Shown here: positions 1 through 12,400 of the stretch, piece after piece
Layout of the letters: each line of letters starts with the position of its first letter
Numbering within the stretch: position 1 is the first letter of the stretch
Assembly: GCA_016758965.1 (NCBI GenBank)
Contig: JAEPRB010000066.1
Span: forward strand, 62,001-126,000
Direction of reading: 5' to 3'
DNA length: 64,000 nucleotides
Source of the DNA: Circinella minor
Lineage: Eukaryota; Mucoromycota; Mucoromycetes; Mucorales; Lichtheimiaceae
Notes under the pieces: model-generated
What the model was told of the DNA's origin: nothing
Seen by the model: the letters and a program-made list of their open reading frames with translations, nothing else
Database searches by the model: none
Made by a program: the position numbers and the translations under genes

Positions 1-669
1 TAGGTACAGCTGAAGAACATAATGTACTGATTTCTTGTTCACTTAATGTAAACTTTTCCAAGAACTTGTCAACAATTGTAAGGCGTGTATCACAAGCAGA
101 ACTAAATGATACATAAAATAGTTGATTATGTAAATTTAGTTTTTTTTATATATCTAATACTTAATTATTTTTTCTTTACCTTCGATCCTGTAAGTTATGT
201 GCTTGTTCAATCATTTCTGCCGTTTGTTCACATGCTTTGTCCAACTTTCCTTTCATTTCTTGACATGATATACTCATTCCTTCAACTTGACTTTCTAACG
301 TTTCTAGTTGCTGTTTATACGCTTATTAGCCCCTTTTACCGAGCTTTTTTTCTTTTACTCCTTTCATTGTCATTTTCTCATTACCTCAAAAACACGAGAA
401 AAACCTTCCAAAAACTTTTTATTTGCTTCAATTTCTTTCTTTTCTATAGTTCCACGTAAGTTACGTCGTAAGTCTGTCTCATCCAAACCTGGAATGTTTG
501 ATAATGCTGTAAGAGCGGCTTTTATTCGTGCATCATCGGAAACAGAAGAACCAAGTACTTTGTTAAGTTTTGTTGCTAATAGTTTATTTGGTTTGTTGGA
601 TATTGTAAGTTGTGCTGTTGCTGGTGGTTCTGGTAATCCTCCATTGGCTGATGGCTCTAATTCTGTCAT
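1..669 (-). CDS. COG6: Conserved oligomeric Golgi complex subunit 6 (5' part, runs off the window)
   Basis: COG6 is a lobe B subunit of the COG tether, which captures retrograde vesicles at the Golgi. Three exons are visible, read leftwards: 669-385, 310-180 and 101-1 (continuing beyond the edge), joined by GT-AG introns in consistent phase. Exon 1 encodes the family N-terminus: a K-L-N-K-V-L stretch, a short helix ending A-L-T-A-L-S, then the conserved R-R-N-L-R-G. Exon 2 reads QLETLESQVEGMS followed by the coiled segment CQEMKGKLDKACEQ. Exon 3 gives DTRLTIVDKFLEKFTLSEQE, matching the family segment where the coiled coil passes into the helical body. I chose the ATG at 669 because the upstream in-frame ATG at 690 adds only an atypical MQLIIIN. 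About 172 codons are seen. A decayed retroelement lies about 150 bp upstream. Confidence 0.88.
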
Positions 670-819
670 GTTAATTATTATTAGCTGCAAAAAAAAGTTA
701 AAGTGTTAAATACAAGAAAAGACGTGTTACCCAGCAGATTAATTTCCAAATTTGAAAACCAAAATTGATGAGTATAGGGTCACTCCAGTTTACAGAAATC
801 CCGAAGGACAAAAGTGATT

Positions 820-2480
820 GGTCCCTAGGCAACAAAGGAAAGAAAAACCATAGTAGATGGAAATCCATTTTTGTTATCAGAACATAATAACTTTGTTAGC
901 CAAAGAATCGTTCGAAAAAACAGTATGGGAGTAATAGCCAAAAGAAAAAACGGCTGGCAAAAGAAACGACTTGTTAAACCAACAGGTAGAATAGACCGGA
1001 TGGCCAATAACTGACTAGCTCGAGTATCAACTAAGGTGATAGAATGCAAATATAAATAAAAATAAAGGTCATCATAATATAGATTCTGTAAAATATGGAT
1101 GTAAAACGTAGGGCAATTCTTTAAATTAAAATTCATATTATTAAAACTATTTGATTGCAGAAGTAAACGTGTCTAAGTAGTATAGGAACTAGAGCATCAC
1201 CCCGTCTCGAAGAGCCAATATCGTGTTCCATTAAATAATATTTGCAAATATCGTTGTACGTGAGCAAAGAGAAACTTTATCCTAAATGGCAATCCAATAA
1301 AACAATATTGTTTATTCACGAAGAAGGTAAATGACGTGCTTTTTAAATCGAGAGTAGTAAAAATAGATGCATTTTTCATTTTATGGAAAATATCTCGAAT
1401 CAAAGGAAGTTCATGAATATCATGCGTAATACGTATCAGGTAATAGCAACTTTAAAGCAGATCGCGTATCCATCCAGAACCGTAATTTTGTCAGATCACC
1501 ATTACTATTCTTTTTAAGTACATATAAAATAACATTATCAAAAGGGAGTTCCCAGAGGAACGAATTTGATTATACCGTCTTGTAACCATTCATCAATTCG
1601 TTGTTGAAGCCTAGGTAAGACTTTGTTTGCCAAATCATATTGAGGATGATAAACAATTTTACCAGAAGAAATAATTAAACAACCGTAGATTCAGGCATAG
1701 TGCAAAAGTCATGTGAAGGAATGTTTATATTTTCCTGTGGTTCAAGCATATCAACAGGTTTAGGAATAGAAGGGATTGAAGGTTTATGTCAACAATATGC
1801 TAATTTTTTCAAATAAAAGCCAATGTGGGGCATCAAATCAGCACCAAGAAACACACCAGTAGAACAATTCAAATTCATTATTTCAAAATTGTGAAATGCA
1901 GCAAGTCCGTTATGTAATATCTTTGTTTTATTTGTAAATCCTTTTCTATCTATACTAAGCCCTGGGGCTGCCATAATGATCTTGCTGGGACAAGAAGTAA
2001 AGCTGAGATTAAGAGTAGACCAAATACCGGGTGTGATTGCCGTGAATGTTGAACCTGGATCCACGAAAGCAAAGATGTCATGTCCCTCTAAGGTAATTGG
2101 TACATGGTAGGGTTTAGTATTTTTATAAATATGTTTTGCAAAATAATGAGAAAGATTGGACTTACAATTAAAGCAGGCTTTGGTGAGGGATTCTTCAGGC
2201 TCTGTCATCAGGGTATCTTTGTTTGTCCGTGAAGCAGATGCAGCGAGGGCTATTCCTGACGAGTTGAAGTAGCAGCATTATTATTCACCATGGGAGCATA
2301 TGATGATGATGATGATGATGGTGTGACTGGTGCAAAACCAGAAACCGATGTAGAAGAAGGGGCAAATACTTGGGAGGCAGTTCCACTCATTGTATCATCT
2401 TCAAGATGATAATCAGAAACATTGGCAAGTACAGCAGGTGCGGCAGAGTTTTTTTTTTTTTGGAAGTTAGACATTGGAAA
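820..2480 (-). mobile_element. Degenerate Ty3/Gypsy retrotransposon relic (Gag remnant, protease, partial reverse transcriptase)
   Basis: Read leftwards, pieces of one pol polyprotein appear in the Gypsy order but in different frames. 2474-2250 is a Ser/Pro-rich reading frame that may be a Gag N-terminus. 2208-1789 holds a CFNC zinc-knuckle remnant followed by a retropepsin-like domain with FVDPGSTFTAI and a downstream FLGADLM. About 1670-1550 reads VLPRLQQRIDEWLQDGIIKFVPLGTPF-like, then shifts frame into a KKNSNGDLTKLRFW-like stretch (about 1550-1420). 1403-1197 gives IRDIFHKMKNASIFTTLDLKS, the reverse-transcriptase palm motif. 1136-825 may be its continuation. At least two frameshifts and several stops break it. 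The Gag body, a clean catalytic Y-x-D-D, and recognisable RNase H and integrase are missing, and I saw no LTRs. It is non-functional. Confidence 0.8.
1789..2208 (-). pseudogene. Retropepsin-like aspartic protease fragment of the Gypsy relic
   Basis: A 139-codon open stretch is the best-preserved part of the relic. It opens with a cysteine pair (CFNCK) followed by a histidine, which looks like a damaged Gag zinc knuckle. It then has the flap-like lead HVPITLEGHDIFAFVDPGSTFTAI. Retropepsins need D-T/S-G at the active site. Here the triad reads D-P-G-S, so the catalytic loop is altered, in keeping with decay, although D-P/S-G-S variants occur in some retroelement proteases. The later FLGADLMPHIGF resembles the ILGxD motif closing the domain. 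It belongs to the surrounding element and is not an independent host gene. Confidence 0.65.
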
Positions 2481-5002
2481 AAAACTAATATGGATGGAGC
2501 AAGAAATAAAAGTGTGTGTGTGAAGAATAATAAAAGATTGGATGAATGTAGTGTATATAGAGATAAAGATAAAAGAACGAGTACATAATTCGTTGAAAAA
2601 AATGTTATATCAATCAAAAATTAATAAAAAAAGGAAACAGTGATAAGTCAACAAGACCTAAGAAAACAATTATTTAAACTGAAGTCCTATTGCGAATAAA
2701 TATTCTCTCTATTTATATACTACGTAAATTTTCATCATCGGCGGAATATGTATACCTGCTATGTATGGACATACAGTATATTCCTAGTTTTTCAATTGTG
2801 ACGAAAGAAGAGGCTTTATACTATTGTTGACGTACTCTTTTTTTTATAGACACTCTTGATTTATAGGGTGTATTTCACTTATAACAGCCAAAATCGAGAA
2901 ATTGTTTCAATTTTGTTATTTAGAACACCGCTACTATATATAGTAAACATTATGTTTATCGTGTAACGAAAGTAGGGAAAAAATCTATGATCAGTGATGC
3001 TAATATAGCGATATGAAGTATATTTCCTAGAAGAGAATTTTTTAACCAAGTTAGCTGCTTCATTGATTGAAATGCTTTGTATATATGCAATTTAAAAAAT
3101 TACGTACTATAAAAAAAGGATTGAACTACAGCTGGATTTAATTGATAGCGGAAAGTCTAAGAAAAAAACCAGCCAAGTATTGTCTGAAAGCTTGAAATGA
3201 ATAACCACTGTTAACTTGTACTGTTCATTTTGCTGCTTCAGTATCTTTTAATCCAGTTGCATTTGTAGTACGTAGTATTTTTGATAGAATTCAAAGATAT
3301 GACTTGCATCTTCTGCAGTTTCATAAAGAGCTGTTTTCTGTTTGCAGAGATCAGGCTAAATAAGATTACATACGTAGTAGATGTTTTACACAACAATTAT
3401 TATTATCTTTGTATCTGCATATCAGTTCATTTTCCATTTCTTTCTAGGACTGGAGCATGATGTTGATGATCAAACCAGAGCCTAAAATTAGTTTTATACG
3501 TATAATGGTTTCAAGCGTGCAAAATTAAACAAAGCGAATATCATTCATAAGGAGTTATTATAGAAAAAAAATTGTATAGAATCTTAATGAAGTATGTTTA
3601 GTAAGAGAAGTCGTACTGTTGATATCACAAAAGGATTGGCTATATGGGTGTTGGCGCTGTACCACTTCAATTGAAAACACGCGAGAAAAAAATCGCACAC
3701 GTAGAACTACCCTATTTAAATACAGCATACTTCAAATATGTTTCACTGACATTTTGGTATTTCACGGTATGTTTCAGTGACTCCTAATATTAAAGAAGTC
3801 CGTCTTCTTTATCGATACTATTTGACAGCTGCGTTGATATATTATTTTATCAATGGCAAACCGTATAGGATATAATGTTCACATATACCATTGTCATTAT
3901 TCATCGTCATTAACAAATCGGAAGACTATCATTGTTTCATGCACGCATATTGATATACCCGACCATTGATTAGGATTTAATATAAATAGTGATAATATTT
4001 TATTATAATAAAGTTCAGTTCAATTATTGTTCTTTTGAATCTCGTTGACTTATTACTGTCTCTTTTATTTTATTAATATCGATTGATATAACAATTATCA
4101 AGTTATACTCAATCATGATTCGATCTGCTCATACGCTCATTATTTAATATCTCGTACTTATCTGAACAAACCTTACGAACCACCTTGTTGGTTCTATATC
4201 ATTGATTTCACTCCCCCCCTCCCACCAAAAAAAATCGTATATTCCTCTTCTTTATTTCTCCTGTATTTCTCAACTGGAATCGACCAACACACTACGTCCG
4301 ACAAGTTTTCCAAGCTCATACCTTTGTTTTTGTCTATGCAATTTCTTTTAGTTTCTCACTCTTAGCTGCACCTCTCTGTTATAAATCCCGACGTGATAGT
4401 TAAATAAAAAGGACTTACCATCCCCTAAAAAAAAATAATTTAATCTCGAGACAACCAGTGTTTTCAATACATATATGTGCAACATCATCTATTTACAAAA
4501 CGTAGTATAGATACAGTATAAATAATCGTATATTTCTTCATGTTACATAAGAAACTCTAACAAAGGTTTGATAAGTTAAGTGGGAAACAATCTACATTTA
4601 TAGGATAATAAACTCTTGCACAGAAAAAAAAAATTCTTGCAATATATACGTACGTATTTCGATTGCTGTCTGTAATCACAAGACATGATGAACATATTTT
4701 GTAAAGTGAATCTATCTGTTCTTCTTTATCACACTCATCTTCATTTGTTCTTTACTATATTGTTTTTATTGCTTGTAATAACTAAATGTACTCTCTTTTC
4801 ATTACGTACTCTAATGCATAAAGAAACAAAAGAAATCCACCATACTTTCATGTAATCAAAACAGATATAACAGTCTTACACTTGATAAAGATTTTTGACA
4901 AACAGAAAATAGTAATAGAAACTTTGGGTTGTGATATACTACACATCTTAACATTAAGTTCATCACAAATCAAGATAAAAACAGAAGGACCCCCCAACTA
5001 GC

Positions 5003-5025
5003 ATATATATATATATATATATATA
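5003..5025. repeat. (AT)n microsatellite
   Basis: An uninterrupted AT dinucleotide run of about 23 bases lies roughly 320 bp upstream of the separase start codon. Confidence 0.95.
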
Positions 5026-5203
5026 GTTCTCATACAGAGTCTGTAGTATATTACTGTAAACAAAGAGAATTATCGTGTGTTCTACTTTATGATTCTTAGA
5101 CATTAAATATTCAAACAAGTAACAACAACATATAAGCTAATAGTTACATAAGGGTCGAAAGCATTTTTTTTTTGTGATGATACTCAAAAGTCAGATACCA
5201 CGC

Positions 5204-5217
5204 TAAAGCGCGCTTTA
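5204..5217. promoter_or_regulatory. GCGC-centred perfect palindrome upstream of separase, candidate E2F/MBF-type site
   Basis: A 14-bp perfect palindrome (TAAAGCGCGCTTTA) sits about 130 bp before the separase ATG. Nearby are TTCGCGA (about 5233-5239) and GAGCGCGTG (about 5263-5271). Such CG-rich motifs are rare in this AT-rich DNA. Fungal MBF and E2F-type factors recognise CGCG/GCGC cores at cell-cycle promoters. Function is inferred from sequence and position only. Confidence 0.4.
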
Positions 5218-5345
5218 TTTTATAAAATTTGGAATTCGCGATATATATTTTTTCTTTTGGTTGAGCGCGTGCCCTTTTTTTTGGTCTTTTTTTTTATATA
5301 TATAAATATATTATACATGAACAACACTACAACAATACAATAACA

Positions 5346-6588
5346 ATGCCTCTAACACCTACAGTAATATTATCCTTACTTAAAGATTATTCCCAATGCA
5401 ACGATGACCTTGTTAAAGAGATTCGATCAACGGTATTAGAACCTTTTCAACCGGATTTATCACGTATTCAAGCAGGTCAACGCATTACGAAACCTTCACG
5501 AGCAGAATTTAAAGCTATGACCACTAAGCTTGCACCTTTAGCTATGCGAATCGTCAATCAATCCATTGAATCTTTACGCCTACTAAAGCAAAAAGAAAAT
5601 AGTAAAAAAGAAACGCCAATAAATATAAAAACGGTACAATGTTTAATTGATGCTGCATCATGTTCTATTTCTGCCTTGAAACATATGAGTGCTAGTACAA
5701 CACTCAAACCATTAGATATTGAAAAGACAATGTCGAATTTGATTTGTAAAATTGTTGATTTGGGAGAGGTAAATATTGTTATATTTATTATTATCATTAC
5801 TATTGGTTTTTGTGAAAGTATAATTTGAGGTCTTTAATAAAAAATATATTACTTTATTATTTCACTTAGTACACCCGTGCATTGGATGAATTAGTTAAAT
5901 TACGAAATACTTTAGCAAATACCGTAAATATTACAACATCAGAAAACACATGTTCCTCAACGACGACAACTTCAATGATAATGACAGATGACACTACATG
6001 CATAAAATCTACCAAAGAACAATATTCATTATCATCTCCTCGACGAGGTTTCCTTACGGAATCACCTAACAGACTAACTGAAACAGAAATAATGTTTCAA
6101 AGTCCCATTGCTCCTTCACGTACTATTCAACAAACATCATCATCATCATTACCGTCAACAACAGTAACAACTGGAGAATTAGCTCCTGTCAATTCACCTT
6201 GGGAAGATAACATGTTGCAAAAATATGGAGATCTTTTTACATTACCTTTGGATAAGTCCATTAATGATACGACTACCGTTTTACTTGTATTAGCTTATCA
6301 AATGAATACAATTCGATCTTGGACAGATCTTGCTAAAGGATCTTTATTAAGGGTAAATATAATATAATGTAATTATAGTTATGGAAAGAGAAAGAAGAAA
6401 TTGATTTTTATTTATTTTTTATATTAGCATATGCCCAAATTAATGGAAAGATCAGGAAACTTTATAGATTGGTGTCTGCATTTAATGAAATTAGATTCAA
6501 GTCTTGCGAAAAAACAATTTGGTGCATTGTATCGACAATTATGCAAAGCAGCCTCCAAATTTTCTCGCTCAGGTACAAAACAAATAAT

Positions 6589-6619
<31 letters not shown>

Positions 6620-9419
6620 TTAAAGTTTAACTTCATATATATTAATACACATAAAAGATATAGGATCTGGTAAATCATTTGCTTTACAGTTGATGAGTAT
6701 GATCGCTTTAAAACATAGTGGTACTGCACCTATTAAATCACTTTGTAATCGTATGGTACAAATTGGTGTTTCTTATGAACGATCAACAAATCAATGTATG
6801 TCATCATCATTATCATCATCGCGTCCCCCTCTAATTATATAACGATAACCATTGTCTGACTATTTTTTTTTATTAGGTGATTATCGATATATTCAAAAGT
6901 ATTGTGCAGTGATACTTGAAGATACAACACCTGATATCAAGAATATTGTAGAATTAGATGCTTATTTTGTATTATGTGAATATTATGCATATATTTCTCG
7001 AAAGGTAACTATTTTTTATTTACAATTTATATATATATTTATATATTTGATCTATATATTAACAAACTTCTTTATATATAATATATACATATAGGCAAAA
7101 AGTTATTCAGGTGCTTTTTATGCTTATAAACATATGATTCGTCCTTTACGAAGCTTAGTTAGTGATTCAAGTGATTGTACATACTATCATGCTGCTTATG
7201 CTGCAACAGCCAAGCTATCATTAGGTTCAGTTCAATTCGATAAATTTGTGTCTGGAAATACCTGTATGTATATAATCTTATTTCTTTTTTGCCAATTTCA
7301 TTTCTAATTATATATACTTAATCTTTTATAAATTTAGATGCCGACATGTCAACTACATTGAATGAAATCGGTCGTTGTTTAAGTGTTGTACAATCTGCTG
7401 AAGAAAGTTATAAACAATCGAATGAATTTACTGAACAAGCGTTAAATAGTCTTCTCAAAAGTATCGATATGTTCAGACATAGTTGTGCACGCTATTATGA
7501 CTTTATTGAACGTAAATTGAAAAAGAAACAAGGCAGTAATACATCAACACCTAATTCAACACCAAGTGGTCGATCTTCTTTATCAAGAACGGATGATAAA
7601 GAATGGGGTTCATGTATTTCATCCATCGTTTCCGTATTACAACGTACAAGTGATGTGCTTCCATCAGCTATGAGAATCATGAAAAAGAAGGTAATTAATG
7701 AAACATATATAGTTATATAAAAAAAGACTTATAAGAGAAGGGAAAAAAGTAATCATTCACTCTTTTTTTTAAGCCTTGGAGAGGAAAACCAAAACAAACG
7801 GCATCATTAAACGAGGTTATGTCAGCGTTTGTTGAAACAATGGTATTGGTTTCTCGTATGCGTTTTGATATTGATGAAGAAGACACGTATGATCAAGTTT
7901 ATGAAGATTTATCTACTGCAGAAAATATGTGTGTATTCAATGGATTCTCGAATGGTTATCGTTGGATATCCAATGCTTATTATAAAGTTGGTGTGGCAAT
8001 GCATAATATCGAAATGTATGCACAAGCTGTTTATCCATTGCGTAAAGCATGTGCATTACTCGAAAAAGATGATACAAGAGCAACTACTGATTCTGTCAAG
8101 TTACAACTTTGTAAACGATATGAAGTGTTAGGCACTTGTTGTCAAAAGGATAAACGATTTGAGGTAAAATATCCATTTTTAAATTGTTGTATAAAAGAGT
8201 GATAAGTAAATTGATTAAATATTTTATTATTAGGATGCAATGAAAGCTTTCAAATTATCATTAAAACGACTACCTTCTTCAAGTATTGAAAACTTTGTAA
8301 AAGAAGCTAATTCTTTAGCTATCTATACATTGATGGAAAAACAACCAATTATCCCTAAACTTATTGAACGTTATCTTCGAGCTACTATCACGGGTGAAAG
8401 TGATTTAGAAATATCATTCGCTAGTGAAATTATGGATTTACATCAATTGGATTCAGCTCAAAAATGTGTTGTCTATGAATGTGAATTACGTGCTATGTAT
8501 ATGCTTTCAGCTTCCTTTGATTGTTCAAGGCATCAAAGCGCTATTATCAATACTCTATTACGACATTATACTGCGGAAACTTACCCTATTCGACGTGCCA
8601 GGTTTGTATATACATATATAACTATATGAGATATTTTTGAGAAATCACGATATATCTCCTTTTTTGTTACTAATAAACAATAATTTGTATATATGTATAT
8701 AGAGTTCTGTTGGATAAAGTGCGACATGAATTAAGTAAGAAAAAGTCAAGGACTGCGGCAATGAAAGCGGCTATTAGTTATGCAAGCGATGCAGGAAAAC
8801 TATTACATTCACAGGTAATTTAGCAAATACTTTTTTTTTTGTTGTTCATTTACGTACTATTATTTTTATATGCTAACTAAAAAGGTTTATTTTTATATAT
8901 TATTATTGTTGTTGTTTATAGAGCTATGGTAACGATAGTAACTTATTACAGTATCGTCGTCATTATCTTGCTTTATCTTCTTCATGGGCAGGTATTTGTA
9001 CCGCTGAACTTGACAAGACATTACCAGAATACTTTCCAACGGCATCTCCAGAATACTTTCCGATGGCATTTCATCAATGGGGTGCTTTGTTAAAGGATAT
9101 TGAATCGATTTATTCACGTAAGTTATTTCTATACATAAGCACAATTATTTAAATATTCATTTATTTCTCTTTGATATCCAAATACAATATTAATATATCA
9201 TTACCATTATTTATTTTTATCTATAGATAAAAGAGTAGGAGATGAAGATATCAAGGCTGTTTATCATCAAATTGACGACATCGACAAGTTATATGATCAT
9301 TTTCGTATGCTCACTGACTTTTTTGCAGTAAAACAACAACCGATTCATCACATTAGCACATTACGCCTTATGCTAAAACTTAATAATGGATTACGTCGTT
9401 CTACAGAAGATCAAGTATC

Positions 9420-9461
<42 letters not shown>

Positions 9462-12400
9462 GCAGTAATAATAATTTCTTAATGATTACAAATGTGTTAT
9501 ATTAATCTATTTCTAAATATATTTAGCCTCAATTATCATTTCATCTAATATTGGTCGAATTTACAGTGAACTTGGATACTCAGGCAAAGCTGAAGTGGAA
9601 TTTTTATTAGCTGAAAAGATGATTCGTCAAAAACCTTGTTCTGATGAAGCCGAACTTTGTTATATTATATTTTATTCATCTCACCTTTCAAAAATTGGAG
9701 AATTAGACAAGAGGTAAACCTAAATGTATTATATTATTAAATTGAACGATATAGATTAATTTTTGAATTTTACTAACCCATATATATAGTAAAAAGAGAT
9801 TTAATACATCAAGAATTGTATGGGAATCATTCTGTCAAGGTGATTCCTCGAATGTATTAAAAAACGAACGTCGTCAAATGTCTCGACGGCTTATGATGGC
9901 AGATGCTCATTATACCCGATCCGTTATATTATCACAAGCGGTAAAAAGAAGAATTTGTTTTTTTTTTATTAAAAAAAAATTATAATAGGTACTAATATAA
10001 TATAAAATACATTTTAATGCAGGATCCATCTATTGATCAGTCCATTTCCGATTGTACTACCTCACTCCGAATATTGAATTATTGTAGTCGAATTGCACAA
10101 CAAAATATGGCAACCAAATTAAAAAAACCTTCATCTCCACCATCAGATCCCTTTGCTGATAATTCCTCTAACACAACTACTCCAAAGATAAAAGATAAAT
10201 CAGCCATTGCATCAAGTATATCTTTCCGAGAATCAGAGTGGATTATAGCACAAGTAAATAGCAATTTTTATTTTTATTTTTGAAAAAAAGATCACTACTA
10301 CCATAATCAGTTTTATAAAGATAGAAAAAAAAGTCTCATATTTTCTTTTATTATTTATATACTAGAAAATAACCGCTTGCCTTTTACAACTTGCTGAACT
10401 TCATTTGATTCGGGGATCATGGCGTGATGCCCAATATTATCTTGAAAAAGGACAAGAACTTTCTGAAAAACTTCATTCACGTATAATGAAATTTAAGTTT
10501 CTGGTTGCTTTTAGTGATTTCCATCTCCGTTGTGGATCACTTAATTCAAGTGCATCCAATTTAAAGAATGCTAAAGAAATTCAACCAGAAGGTGAAACAT
10601 ATATTCGAGAAGATGCGGAATTAAATATGGCAGCTGGTAATGTAGATGCTGATCAAGGCTGTTTAAGTGATGCTATCAAATCTTATGATGTTGCTGAGGA
10701 AAATTTCGAAAAGATAATGGATGCCGGATATATTGCAACGATGGAAGACTTGGTTCAAAGGTAAGAGAAGGGGGAAATTGAAAAGAAATAAAAAAAGAAT
10801 TGCTTTATGTTAATATTTCTTTTTTTTTATCCAGAAATGAAGATCTAATAAAGTTAAAAAAAACAATTCGAGAAAATGATAATCAAGGTAAATTATTCAG
10901 TTATTAACCATGTATTTATTTATATTTCTGATACTTTTAACTAACTTTTTATTATTTCTGCTATTGCATCAGATATTACTGAATATACTTGTAATGCCTT
11001 ACAAAATATACGTGGTACCAATACTATCTACAAAGGTATTTTTTTTTTTTGAGAAAGATAATTTTGTATAATCCCATATTCTTACACTTATATTATTTTT
11101 TTTATTGTTTATTTATAGCAATGGCTTTGGCTCAAGAAAAATCTATTTCTGAAGCTTTGGCGATTCTAGAAGAATTGGAAAAGTCTAATATCATGACAAA
11201 GAACGAGGTAAAATATAATACAATTCAAAAGATACATAAGTATCATATATATAAAATAAGGATTTAGATTTTTAATTCTAATATTTTGCATGATTTAGCT
11301 TGAGCTACATGCAGCTATTGCACGATTACAAAGTATGATAGTTTATTTAGATCTTCAAAATTATAAAGGAGGTTATTTACCAGATACAGGAGGTGAGAAA
11401 AATAATGATAGCAAGAAGAAAAAAAGCCGTAGAATATATAAATAGGTGTGCGTATTACTTTAATAATTCAAACTAACACTCTTTTGTTCACTCATATTTA
11501 TCTTATTAGCCCAAATTCTGCCTTCATTCAAACTACAACAGCAAATTCGTATAAAACGGGGTACTATCGGACATGAACTTCGACATATTCAAAATAACTT
11601 GACACACACATTTGAACGTATCTTGCGAACTCACAGATCCACTGCTTACCAATGCAGAATTCAAGTTGTTCGAGAATTATGTTTACTGGCTGGCTCTCTC
11701 ATGTTTCCTCAAAATCATTTCACAGGTCGTGATAATATTAATGTGAGAAATTATGCAACTTTGAGTGCCTATTATTTGGGTAAGTAAGCAAAAAATAAAT
11801 ATGTTAAACGAGGTTCAATTCGATTTTTTTATAAAAAAAGTAAAAGTAGGAATATACTAAGACAGAGTATTTCTTCTTCTATCTATATTATTATAGATAT
11901 GAGTAAAGGTTTGACAATACGACGTGAAATGCAACGTTGCTTAAAATCGAAACTTGAATCATTATCTGGAAAACGCCCTGGTGATAATGAAGTCAAATGG
12001 CCGGAGCATATTATTGACAATATGGATGAGGATGATAATAATGATCCTATGGAAATTGATGGTTCAATTATGCAAGCTCCAAGTCTCTATGGTAACAATA
12101 ATCGTTGGTTACAAGGACATTTGGAATATTTACGTGATACTTATAATGAGGAACATGATTTGGATGATAGTGAATTCCAAAAGAAATTTGTTGATATTAT
12201 CCCATCCAATTGGACAGTATGCTCCCTTACAATGTATCCTAATACTAATGAATTATCGATTGTTCGACTTCAAGCGGAAACAACACCCACTATTATTAAA
12301 CTTTCATTACAACGTACAAGACGTTCGCATAATAACACATCCGAGAATACAATGGATTTTGTTGGTGCAATTGATGAATTAAAACAAATTATTAGTGAAA

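Larger units (their letters stand above)
2481..5345. other. AT-rich intergenic region between the retroelement relic and separase
   Basis: About 2.9 kb with no coding stretch I can support. It contains many short A/T runs, an (AT)n tract at 5003-5025, and near the separase end a cluster of CG-containing sites (5204-5270) that stands out from the AT-rich surroundings. No tRNA-like cloverleaf, LTR or long inverted repeat was recognised by eye. Confidence 0.6.

Noticed and set aside
6690..6795. Splice acceptor at 6688-6689 for separase exon 4
   Set aside because: That phase meets a stop (TAG) after nine codons; the acceptor at 6662-6663 restores an open frame through the exon.
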